Assembly: GCA_035943355.1 (NCBI GenBank)
Contig: DASZCG010000138.1
Span: 1 to 10,860, forward strand
Source of the DNA: 20CM-2-65-7 sp035943355
GTDB taxonomy: Bacteria > Gemmatimonadota > Gemmatimonadetes > Gemmatimonadales > GWC2-71-9
Length of the DNA stretch: 10,860 nt
Direction: 5' to 3'
Translations under genes and position numbers: made by a program
The notes under the pieces: model-generated
Database searches by the model: none
Seen by the model: the letters and a program-made list of their open reading frames with translations, nothing else
What the model was told of the DNA's origin: nothing
Shown here: positions 1-6,086 of the stretch, in pieces
Layout of the letters: each line of letters opens with the position of its first letter
How positions within the stretch are numbered: the first letter of the stretch is position 1

Positions 1-102
1 GTGCTCGGCAGCGTCTACGAGCTGTGGCTGATTCATAAGGACGGCGGAACGGGCGCCGCGATGTTGGCGTGCAGGCTGGTCCGAACCAGCCCCCGCCGAT
101 GA
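1..102 (+). pseudogene. Frame-shifted N-terminal piece of the TolB-amidohydrolase gene, cut by the window edge
   Basis: Frame 1 is open from the first base to a TGA at 100-102. Its first residues (GSVYELWLIHKDGGTGA) look like one blade of a TolB/PD40 propeller, where a 'W-[ILV]-x-x-x-D-G' strand is typical. The frame used by the main gene (frame 3) has a TAA at 36-38 and takes over around position 67-69. Reading frame 1 as far as 'MLA' and then switching gives a continuous, family-like sequence (MLA, then AGPNQPPPMNTLGPAF). One missing base near 67-69 would explain this. It could be a real mutation, a sequencing or assembly error, or chance similarity of a short peptide. The signal peptide and first propeller blades expected of this family would lie left of the window. 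Confidence 0.5.
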
Positions 103-2873
103 ACACGCTCGGCCCGGCATTCGGGAAGGATCCCCGCTACATCTGGGTCTCCCGGCATCGCGGCGGTTTCGGCTACAACCTCCAGTATCCGCTGTGGCAA
201 CTCGCGATTTATGACCGGCAGACAGGCCGTCTCTTCACGCAAACCGACATGTACGGCAGCGCCATGCGGCCGGCGCTGTCCTCCGACGGCAAGTGGCTGG
301 TGTATGCCACGCGCTACGACGCCGAGACCGGGTTGCGCCTGCGCGACCTCGCGTCCGGCGACGAGAAATGGCTCGTCTATCCTGTGACACGGGACGATCA
401 GGAATCGCGCTTCACCCGCGATCTGTATCCCGGGTATTCGTTCACGCCCGACAACCAGGCGATCATCGTTTCGTACGGCGGCACGGTGCACCGCGTCGCT
501 GTCCCCTCCGGGCAGGTGACCGACATTCCGTTCACCGCCAAGGTCGAGCAGCAGCTCGGGCCGCTGGTGCATCTGCCGATCCGCGTCGATACCGCGCAGG
601 TACTGGTCCGCCAGATCCGCAACGCGTCGCCATCGCCCGACGGCAAGCGGCTCGCGTTCAGCGCTCTGGACCGGCTCTACGTCATGGATCTGTCGAACGG
701 CACGCCCCGGCGTTTGACCACCGATTCCGTGAAGGAGCAAGTCCCGGCGTGGTCACCCGACGGGCAGTGGCTCGCGTACGTGACGTGGACCGATCGAGGC
801 GGTACGCTCAATAAGATCCGGGCTGATGGGAAGAGCCGGCCCGTTCGGCTGAGCACCGACAGTGCATTTTACGACACGCCGGTGTGGTCACCCGACGGCG
901 CGCGCATCGTGGTGGTGAAGGGACCCCGCGCGCCCCGGACCGAGGAGCACTTCGCCCCCGGATACGAGATCGATTGGGTGCCCGCCGCGGGTGGCGCGCT
1001 CACGAAGATCTCGCCGATCAATGGCTTCGGCCGGCCGCATTTCAGCCGCGATCCGAACCGCATCTACATCTATGAAGGTCCCGAAGGGCTCGTCTCGATG
1101 CGTTATGACGGGACGGACCGCCGGCAGCACATCCGCGTCACCGGCTACACGTATCCCGGGCCCGGAGCCGAGCCCGATATCGCCGATGAGATCCTCATCA
1201 GTCCCGACTCCGATCGCGTCGTGGCGCAGCTCGACAACTACGTCTACATGGTCACGCTGCCCCTGATCGGGGGACAGACTCCGGTCGTCAACGTGTCGGA
1301 TCCCTCATCGGCGGCGTTCCCGGTCAAGCGGTTGACGATGATCGGGGGCGAGTTCGTCGGATGGACGACCGATGGTCGCCAGGCGTACTGGTCTACGGGC
1401 CGCTCGTTCCTGAAGTGGGATCCCGTCGTTGCGGACTCGATGGACAAGCTCAAAGCCCGAACCGATTCCATCCGCTCCGACTCACTGAAGGGCGACGCGT
1501 TCAAGGCGCTGGCCGACTCGGTGCAGAAGCGCATGCGCTCGCGGGCCGATTCGCTCGCCAAGCAGCCGGCGTACGAGCCGCCGCGGGTCGACGTCACGAT
1601 CGACGTGCCGCGTGACATTCCGCGCGGCACGGTGGTGCTGCGCGGCGCCCGAATCATCACGATGAAAGGGGACGAGGTCATCGAGAATGGTGACGTCGTC
1701 GTCAAGGACAACCGCATCGTGTCGGTCGGTCCGTCCGGATCGGCGCCCGCCGGGGCGCGCGTGATCGATGTCGCGGGCAAGACCATCATCCCCGGCTTCG
1801 TCGACGTGCACGCGCACCCGTGGCCGACATGGGGCATTCACGAGACGCAGGTGTGGAAGTATCTCGCCAACCTCGCGTGGGGCGTCACCACCACGCGCGA
1901 CCCCCAGACGTCCACCACCGACGTACTCACGTACTCGGATCTGGTGGAGACCGGAGAGATTCTCGGGCCGCGCATCTTCCACACCGGCCCCGGCGTGTTT
2001 TGGTCCGAAGACTTCAAGAGTCTCGACGACACGCGCCTGGCGCTGCGGCGCTACAGCGAGTTCTATCGGATCAACACGATCAAGATGTACATGACGGGGA
2101 ACCGCAAGCAGCGGCAGTGGGTCATCATGGCGGCCAAGGAGCTCGGCCTGATGCCGACGATCGAAGGCGGCCTGGACTTCAAGATGAATCTGACGGCCGT
2201 GCTCGACGGCTATCCGGGATCCGAGCACAGCTATCCGATCATGCCGCTCTACAAGGACGCGGTGCAGCTGATCGCGCAGTCCGGGATCACGTATACCCCG
2301 ACGCTGCTGGTCTCCTACGGTGGTCCGTGGAGCGAGAATTTCTTCTACGAGCGCTATGACATCCACGACAATGCAAAAGTCCGGCGCTTCACGCCGCACG
2401 ATGAGATCGACCGACGCGCCGAGCGGCGGCCGTGGTTCCGGGAAAGCGAGTACGTGTTCCCCCGCATTGCCGCGTCGGCGAATTCCATACTCCAGGCCGG
2501 CGGTTACATCGGCCTCGGCGGTCACGGGCAGATGGACGGTCTCGGCGATCACTGGGAGCTCTGGGCCATGGCCGCGGGCGGCATGAAGTCGCACGACGTG
2601 CTCCGCGTCGCCACAATCAACGGTGCGCATGCGATCGGCATGGAGCAGGATCTCGGATCGCTCGAGCCGGGCAAACTGGCGGATCTGATCGTCCTGAATG
2701 CCAATCCGCTCGAGGACATCCACAACACGAATACGGTGAAGTACGTGATGAAGAATGGGCGGCTGTATGAGGGCGATACGCTGAACGAAGTGTGGCCGCG
2801 CCAGCGCGCATTGCCGAAGATGTGGTGGTGGGGGACCGAGCCGGCTGGCAGAGCGACCAGCAACGAGAAGTAA
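69..2873 (+). CDS. TolB-like beta-propeller / amidohydrolase fusion protein (N-terminus incomplete)
   Basis: Predicted exported hydrolase: an N-terminal six-bladed-type propeller (TolB/PD40, often a substrate gate or docking domain) joined to a metal-dependent amidohydrolase barrel. PD40-like blades are visible around residues 68-92, 187-216, 225-262 and 269-300, with 'SPDG' turns (for example AWSPDGQWLAYV). A charged helical linker, about 450-505, precedes the amidohydrolase part (about 519-918). The latter has HAH at 581-583, K672, SEH with H720, GGHGQ with H819, and the C-terminal LGSLEPGKLADLIVL signature. The substrate cannot be named; relatives are annotated only as amidohydrolases or imidazolonepropionase-like. 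The GTG at 69 is simply the first start in this frame. It gives no signal peptide, and full-length relatives as I remember them exceed 1000 residues, so this is probably not the true start (see the frameshift entry at 1-102). The metal-site residues depart from the usual H-x-H/K/H/H/D set. Confidence 0.85.
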   Translation: MQAGPNQPPPMNTLGPAFGKDPRYIWVSRHRGGFGYNLQYPLWQLAIYDRQTGRLFTQTDMYGSAMRPALSSDGKWLVYATRYDAETGLRLRDLASGDEKWLVYPVTRDDQESRFTRDLYPGYSFTPDNQAIIVSYGGTVHRVAVPSGQVTDIPFTAKVEQQLGPLVHLPIRVDTAQVLVRQIRNASPSPDGKRLAFSALDRLYVMDLSNGTPRRLTTDSVKEQVPAWSPDGQWLAYVTWTDRGGTLNKIRADGKSRPVRLSTDSAFYDTPVWSPDGARIVVVKGPRAPRTEEHFAPGYEIDWVPAAGGALTKISPINGFGRPHFSRDPNRIYIYEGPEGLVSMRYDGTDRRQHIRVTGYTYPGPGAEPDIADEILISPDSDRVVAQLDNYVYMVTLPLIGGQTPVVNVSDPSSAAFPVKRLTMIGGEFVGWTTDGRQAYWSTGRSFLKWDPVVADSMDKLKARTDSIRSDSLKGDAFKALADSVQKRMRSRADSLAKQPAYEPPRVDVTIDVPRDIPRGTVVLRGARIITMKGDEVIENGDVVVKDNRIVSVGPSGSAPAGARVIDVAGKTIIPGFVDVHAHPWPTWGIHETQVWKYLANLAWGVTTTRDPQTSTTDVLTYSDLVETGEILGPRIFHTGPGVFWSEDFKSLDDTRLALRRYSEFYRINTIKMYMTGNRKQRQWVIMAAKELGLMPTIEGGLDFKMNLTAVLDGYPGSEHSYPIMPLYKDAVQLIAQSGITYTPTLLVSYGGPWSENFFYERYDIHDNAKVRRFTPHDEIDRRAERRPWFRESEYVFPRIAASANSILQAGGYIGLGGHGQMDGLGDHWELWAMAAGGMKSHDVLRVATINGAHAIGMEQDLGSLEPGKLADLIVLNANPLEDIHNTNTVKYVMKNGRLYEGDTLNEVWPRQRALPKMWWWGTEPAGRATSNEK

Positions 2874-2883
2874 GCGACGCCAC

Positions 2884-2946
2884 AGACGCAGCAGAGGTCA
2901 TAAGGGCCTGGCGACCACTGCTGCATCTGTTGCGTCTGCTGCGTCT
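2884..2946 (+). terminator. Inverted repeat downstream of the amidohydrolase gene, possible terminator
   Basis: AGACGCAGCAGA (2884-2895) and TCTGCTGCGTCT (2935-2946) are perfect 12-nt reverse complements starting 10 bp after the stop codon. The 39-nt interval could form a small inner stem (GGTC at 2896-2899 with GACC at 2913-2916). A moderately T-rich tract (TCTTGTTTCTTC) follows after a few bases. The loop is long and there is no clean T run, so intrinsic termination is possible but not secure. The repeat could equally be a dispersed intergenic element. Confidence 0.35.
2918..2944 (+). repeat. Three tandem copies of a 9-nt unit, CTGYTGCRT
   Basis: Units are CTGCTGCAT (2918-2926), CTGTTGCGT (2927-2935) and CTGCTGCGT (2936-2944). 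The last copy overlaps the right arm of the 12-nt inverted repeat. The left arm at 2884-2895 carries the same motif on the opposite strand. It may be a short slippage-derived repeat. Confidence 0.75.
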
Positions 2947-3021
2947 TCTAAGGTCTTGTTTCTTCGCGTCTTGTCGTTAGCTTTAGCAGCGCAAAGAACC
3001 GCGAGCTGGCTCCTTCCTGGA

Positions 3022-3038
3022 AGTCCCGCTCAGGGACT
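3022..3038 (+). promoter_or_regulatory. Small hairpin in the helicase leader
   Basis: AGTCCC (3022-3027) and GGGACT (3033-3038) form a perfect 6-bp stem with a 5-nt loop. It lies about 140 bp before the helicase start and would be part of a structured 5' leader if transcription begins upstream of it. Role unknown. Confidence 0.3.
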
Positions 3039-3090
3039 CCGTCGCTGAACACACGCACGGTTTGTCTCCCTCAGGTTCACAACTGAAGCA

Positions 3091-3128
3091 GCGTCTTGTC
3101 GAGTTGGGATTGGCCCAGCTCGGGACGC
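3091..3128 (+). promoter_or_regulatory. Stem-loop in the leader of the DEAD-box helicase gene
   Basis: GCGTC (3091-3095) pairs with GACGC (3124-3128). After a 3-nt bulge, TC-GAGTTGGG (3099-3108) pairs with CCCAGCTC-GG (3114-3123) using two G-U pairs, around a 5-nt loop at 3109-3113. No T tract follows, so it is not a normal intrinsic terminator. Long structured leaders are known for some bacterial cold-shock DEAD-box helicase genes; a similar role here is inference. Confidence 0.4.
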
Positions 3129-3144
3129 GCGTGTGAGTAACGGC

Positions 3145-3168
3145 TAGACGTCTACACGTCTAGACGTC
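3145..3168 (+). repeat. Three tandem 8-nt units (TAGACGTC type) with overlapping palindromes
   Basis: Units are TAGACGTC (3145-3152), TACACGTC (3153-3160) and TAGACGTC (3161-3168), directly followed by the GAGGAG ribosome binding site. The array contains two perfect palindromes: TAGACGTCTA (3145-3154) and ACGTCTAGACGT (3156-3167). It could be an operator for a dimeric regulator, a leader hairpin that affects ribosome access, or a dispersed intergenic repeat. Confidence 0.75.
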
Positions 3169-3174
3169 GAGGAG
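3169..3174 (+). promoter_or_regulatory. Ribosome binding site of the helicase gene
   Basis: GAGGAG lies 5 nt before the ATG at 3180. It is the clearest Shine-Dalgarno sequence in the window and fixes the helicase start. Confidence 0.75.
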
Positions 3175-3179
3175 TAGAA

Positions 3180-4391
3180 ATGCCATTTGCAGCACTGGGC
3201 CTAGCGCCCGAACTGGTTCGCGCCGTCGCCGATGAAGGCTACGCGCAACCCACACCCATCCAGGCCGAAGCGATTCCGCTGGCCCTTGCGGGCCGTGACT
3301 TGATCGGCTCGGCGCAAACCGGAACCGGCAAGACCGCCGCGTTTGTGCTCCCGATCCTGCAGCGGCTGGCGGCCGGCCCGCGCGGCACGCTGCGCGCGCT
3401 CATTCTGGTGCCCACGCGCGAGCTGGCCGAGCAGGTCGCCACCAGCATCAAGACGTACGGCCGGCACACCCATCTCAAGGGGGCCGCGGTCTACGGTGGC
3501 GTCGGCATGGAGCCCCAGACGCGCGCGCTGCGTCACGGCGTCGACATCGTCGCCGCGACGCCGGGCCGGTTGCTGGATCACATGGAACGCGGTCACGCCG
3601 ATTTCTCGCGGCTCGAGGTGCTGGTGCTCGACGAAGCCGACCGTATGCTGGACATGGGATTCGCCCCCGACGTGCGGCGCATCCTGAGCGCGCTGCCGGA
3701 GGAGCGTCAGACCATGCTCTTCTCGGCCACGGTGTCGCCCGAAGTCGACGCGCTGGCGCGCCGCGCGCTGAACGGCCACGCGTCGGTCGAAATCGGCCGC
3801 CGGGCCCAGACTGCGGAGGGGATCGAGCACGTGATCGTCGCGGTGGACAAGCTGCTGAAGCGCGGCGCGCTGGCCTCGATCCTCAAGGCCAAGCCCGCCG
3901 GTCAGACGCTGATTTTCACCCGCACCAAGTACGGCGCCGACAAGCTGGTGACGTTCCTCAAGCGGGAGGGCATCGCCGCGAACGCGCTGCACGGCGACAA
4001 GGCGCAGAGCAACCGCCAGCGGACGCTCGACCAGTTCCGCTCGGGCGCGGCCGAGATCCTCGTGGCCACCGATATCGCCGCTCGCGGCATCGACGTCGAT
4101 GGGATCCGGATGGTGGTGAACTACGACGTCCCGCAGGATGCGGAGGTCTATGTGCACCGCGTCGGGCGGACGGCCCGGGCGGGCGCGCGCGGGCTCGCGT
4201 TGACGCTCATCTCGCCTGACGAATGGCTGCTGATGGCCGACGTCGAGCGGCTGATCGGGCAGAACTTCCCGCGCGAGGTGATTCCGGGATTCGAGCCATC
4301 GGTGCCGCCGCTGCAGCCACGGCTTGCCGTCGCCGAAGCGCCGAAGCCGGAGCGATCGTTGCGGCCGCGTCGAGGCGGGAAGCGCCGCTAG
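3180..4391 (+). CDS. rhlE: DEAD-box ATP-dependent RNA helicase, RhlE-like
   Basis: ATP-dependent RNA unwinding in the cytoplasm; relatives act in ribosome assembly, RNA decay and cold adaptation. All superfamily 2 DEAD-box motifs are present in the 403 residues: Q motif at about 21-28 (Q28), motif I AQTGTGKT at 45-52, Ia PTRELAEQ at 78-85, Ib TPGR at 127-130, II DEAD at 151-154, III SAT at 182-184, IV LIFTRTK near 244-250, V ATDIAARGID at 296-305 and VI HRVGRTAR at 326-333. The tail after about 370 is short and basic (RPRRGGKRR), a likely nonspecific RNA contact. There is no DbpA-type RNA-binding domain. The RhlE assignment rests on overall resemblance and could be another short DEAD-box subgroup. 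The ATG at 3180 has a strong GAGGAG upstream. The gene has its own structured leader, and its stop codon overlaps that of the opposing GYD gene. Confidence 0.95.
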   Translation: MPFAALGLAPELVRAVADEGYAQPTPIQAEAIPLALAGRDLIGSAQTGTGKTAAFVLPILQRLAAGPRGTLRALILVPTRELAEQVATSIKTYGRHTHLKGAAVYGGVGMEPQTRALRHGVDIVAATPGRLLDHMERGHADFSRLEVLVLDEADRMLDMGFAPDVRRILSALPEERQTMLFSATVSPEVDALARRALNGHASVEIGRRAQTAEGIEHVIVAVDKLLKRGALASILKAKPAGQTLIFTRTKYGADKLVTFLKREGIAANALHGDKAQSNRQRTLDQFRSGAAEILVATDIAARGIDVDGIRMVVNYDVPQDAEVYVHRVGRTARAGARGLALTLISPDEWLLMADVERLIGQNFPREVIPGFEPSVPPLQPRLAVAEAPKPERSLRPRRGGKRR

Positions 4392-4681
4392 TCTTTCGTT
4401 TTCAGCGTCCGAATAAAATTCGCGACGGGGGTCGCGGCCAGCGTCATCAACCGGATGCTGCCCCGCGATGCCAGCTCGACCGAGACGCGCGCGATGGTCT
4501 CGTTGTCGGGGCAGTCCACGATGCTGACGAAGTCATAGGGGCCGAGCACGGCGTACTGTGCCGTGACTTTGGCCCCGTACTTTTCGATCTCCTTGTTTAC
4601 TTCCTGCAGTCGCTTGGGGTTCGTCTTCAGCGACTTGGCGCCGTCGTCCGTCAGATTCGAAAGCAGGATATAGGTGGGCAT
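4388..4681 (-). CDS. GYD-domain protein
   Basis: Small cytoplasmic protein of 97 residues covering the whole GYD domain (PF08734), a ferredoxin-like alpha/beta fold of unknown biochemical role. The family signature is clear: MPTYILLSNLTDDGAK at the start, a central LGPYDFVSIVDCPD (the GYD position reads GPYD), then 'ETIARVSVELASRGSIR' and a final 'TLAATPVANFI' strand. It begins 8 bp after the citrate synthase stop on the same strand, so it is probably the second gene of a gltA operon. Only a weak GGAG (4694-4697, 12 nt from the ATG) precedes it, inside the end of gltA, so translation may depend on coupling. Its TAG stop shares CTAG (4388-4391) with the convergent helicase stop, leaving no room for a terminator between them. 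Confidence 0.9.
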   Translation of the reverse strand: MPTYILLSNLTDDGAKSLKTNPKRLQEVNKEIEKYGAKVTAQYAVLGPYDFVSIVDCPDNETIARVSVELASRGSIRLMTLAATPVANFIRTLKTKD

Positions 4682-4689
4682 GGGAGAGC

Positions 4690-5979
4690 TCAGCTCCGTT
4701 TCTCGATCGGCACATAGTCCCGCTTATCCGGTCCGGTATAGACCTGGCGGGGCCTGGCGATCTTCTGTTCCTTGTCGAGCAGCATTTCCTGCCATTGCGC
4801 CAGCCAGCCCGGCGTGCGTCCGATCGCGAAGAGGACGGGGAAGATGTCCACAGGGAATTTCATCGCCTCGTAGATGATCCCCGAATAGAAATCGACGTTG
4901 GGATAGAGTTTGCGCGAGACGAAGTACTCTTCCTGCAAGGCGATCCGCTCCAGCTCGAGCGCGATATCGATGAGCGGGTTCTTGCCCGTCACGTCGAACA
5001 CCTGCTCGGCGATCTGTTTGATGATCTTGGCCCGCGGGTCGAAGTTCTTGTAGACGCGGTGCCCGAACCCCATCAGGCGCACGTCACCCTTCTTGACCCG
5101 CTGGATGTAGGCGGGAATGGCGTCGATCGAGCCGATCTCGCGCAGCATGCGCAGCACTTCCTCGTTGGCGCCGCCGTGCAGCGGCCCGTACAGTGCCGCG
5201 GCGGCGCCCGCCATGCAGGAATAGGGATCGGGATGCGAGGAGCCGATGCCGCGCATCGCGCTGGTGGAGCAGTTCTGCTCGTGATCGGCGTGGAGGATGA
5301 ACAGGACGTCGAGGGCGCGCTCGAGCACCGGGTGCGGCGTGTATTTCACCTCGGTGGTCTTGAACATCATGTTCAGGAAATTCCCGGTGTAGCTCAGATC
5401 GTTGTCCGGGTAGGCATACGGCATGCCGATCGAATGGCGGTGCGCGAACGCCGCGAGCGTCGGGCTCTTGGCGATCAGCCGGACGATCTGGTTGCTGCGG
5501 GACTGCTCGTCGGCAATCCGCTTCGCCTCGGGATAGAACGTCGAGAGGGCGGCGACCGCGCTCACGAACATGCCCATGGGGTGGGCATCGTGATGGAAGC
5601 CGTCGATGAATTTCTTGATGTTTTCGTGAATAATCGTATGGTGAGTCACCTGGTACACCCACGCATCGAGCTCGGCGGCCTTGGGGAGCTCGCCGTGGAG
5701 CAGCAGGTACGCCGCCTCGAGGAAGCTGCTCTTCTCGGCGAGCTGCTCGATCGGGTAGCCGCGATAGCGCAGGATGCCCTTGTCGCCGTCGATGAATGTG
5801 ATCGCGCTGCGACACGCCGCCGTGTTCATGAAGGCGGGGTCGTACAGCATCAACCCGAAGTCGGCATCGTCCGCCTTGATTTGCCGGAAATCGGCGGCGC
5901 GAACCGTCCCATCCTGGATGGGCAGCTCGTAGCTCTTGCCCGTACGATTGTCGACGACGGTGAGCGTGTGCTTCGGCAC
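4690..5979 (-). CDS. gltA: Citrate synthase
   Basis: Condenses oxaloacetate with acetyl-CoA to citrate, the entry step of the TCA cycle, in the cytoplasm. With the GTG at 5979 the product is 429 residues, very near the 427 of the E. coli enzyme. The catalytic triad is in place: H268 in GPLHGGANEE, H307 in GFGHRVYK and D363 in NVDFYSG. The 'ILHADHEQNCSTS' segment (about 228-240) is also typical. The N-terminal domain of about 50 residues resembles that of the hexameric bacterial type, but NADH sensitivity cannot be read from sequence. The GTG is preferred over an ATG at 6063 because AGGA lies 7 nt before it, the product then starts like known citrate synthases (PKHTLTVVD), and the longer version would be translated out of the intergenic inverted repeat. 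The gene is divergent from the phosphoribosyltransferase-like gene and followed by the GYD gene. Confidence 0.96.
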   Translation of the reverse strand: MPKHTLTVVDNRTGKSYELPIQDGTVRAADFRQIKADDADFGLMLYDPAFMNTAACRSAITFIDGDKGILRYRGYPIEQLAEKSSFLEAAYLLLHGELPKAAELDAWVYQVTHHTIIHENIKKFIDGFHHDAHPMGMFVSAVAALSTFYPEAKRIADEQSRSNQIVRLIAKSPTLAAFAHRHSIGMPYAYPDNDLSYTGNFLNMMFKTTEVKYTPHPVLERALDVLFILHADHEQNCSTSAMRGIGSSHPDPYSCMAGAAAALYGPLHGGANEEVLRMLREIGSIDAIPAYIQRVKKGDVRLMGFGHRVYKNFDPRAKIIKQIAEQVFDVTGKNPLIDIALELERIALQEEYFVSRKLYPNVDFYSGIIYEAMKFPVDIFPVLFAIGRTPGWLAQWQEMLLDKEQKIARPRQVYTGPDKRDYVPIEKRS

Positions 5980-5986
5980 TACGCAG

Positions 5987-5990
5987 TCCT
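5987..5990 (-). promoter_or_regulatory. Ribosome binding site deciding the gltA start
   Basis: On the minus strand AGGA stands 7 nt before the GTG at 5979. This supports the 429-residue citrate synthase rather than the 457-residue version starting at 6063. Confidence 0.6.
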
Positions 5991-6006
5991 GGGTGTGGGA
6001 GCGGAA

Positions 6007-6078
6007 AAGATAACCGGGTACTGGGTCTTGGGCATTGGGTGACACCCAATACCCAAGACCCAATACCTTTCTTATCTT
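6007..6078. repeat. 72-bp inverted repeat between divergent gltA and the PRTase-like gene
   Basis: The inner stem pairs 6016-6040 with 6044-6068: 25 positions, of which two are A-C mismatches and one is G-U when read on the plus strand, around a 3-nt loop. Read on the minus strand, both mismatches become G-U pairs. A small internal loop separates it from an outer 7-bp stem, AAGATAA (6007-6013) with TTATCTT (6072-6078). The outer arms supply TATCTT, a -10-like hexamer, facing outward in both directions: 6073-6078 toward the right-hand gene and 6012-6007 toward gltA. It could be a dispersed intergenic palindrome, a regulatory site for both promoters, or an RNA hairpin in a leader. Confidence 0.9.
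6016..6039 (+). other. Four-tract G-quadruplex motif in the left arm of the inverted repeat
   Basis: GGG runs at 6016-6018, 6023-6025, 6030-6032 and 6037-6039 are separated by exactly 4 nt each (TACT, TCTT, CATT), giving G3N4G3N4G3N4G3. The opposite arm gives three GGG and one GG on the minus strand. The unit is a 7-nt tandem repeat of the form GGGYNYT. G-quadruplex formation is a prediction from the pattern only, and it would compete with the hairpin. Confidence 0.6.
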
Positions 6079-6086
6079 CGCAATCC

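Larger units (their letters stand above)
2874..3179. other. 306-bp intergenic region: terminator-like repeat plus helicase leader
   Basis: No convincing gene is present. The left part (2884-2946) has an inverted repeat and a 9-nt tandem repeat. The right part (about 3020-3168) has hairpins and an 8-nt tandem repeat leading into the helicase ribosome binding site. The 11-mer GCGTCTTGTCG occurs twice, at 2966-2976 and 3091-3101. A weak promoter-like pair (TTGTTT at 2956-2961 and TAGCTT at 2978-2983, 16-nt spacer) could start the helicase transcript near 2990 and give a leader of roughly 190 nt. The -10 match is poor, so this promoter is only a guess. Confidence 0.6.

Noticed and set aside
1482..2723. 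Long open frame (413 codons) on the minus strand inside the first amidohydrolase gene
   Set aside because: Its product is rich in R, H, D and V without any domain signature, typical of antisense shadows in high-GC genes. The plus-strand frame has clear motifs.
2792..2980. Short plus-strand frame (62 codons) spanning the end of the amidohydrolase gene and the gap
   Set aside because: It overlaps the real gene, its C-terminal leucine/arginine run is produced by the 9-nt tandem repeat, and no ribosome binding site is seen.
3145..3168. TAGACGTC repeats as a CRISPR array
   Set aside because: Units are 8 nt and directly abutting, with no spacers and no cas genes nearby.
3201..4157. Minus-strand open frame of 318 codons inside the helicase gene
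   Set aside because: Antisense shadow of a frame that carries every DEAD-box motif; no recognisable domain.
4795..6042. Plus-strand open frame of 415 codons opposite citrate synthase
   Set aside because: Composition is that of an antisense shadow; the minus strand encodes a complete citrate synthase with its catalytic triad.
5980..6063. ATG at 6063 as the start of citrate synthase (457 residues)
   Set aside because: The extension reads through the inverted repeat, whereas the GTG at 5979 has AGGA at good spacing and gives the normal family length.
6039..6086. ATG at 6039 as the start of the phosphoribosyltransferase-like gene (232 residues)
   Set aside because: The extra 16 residues come from inside the inverted repeat and have no family similarity. 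The GTG at 6087 keeps the first conserved helix.
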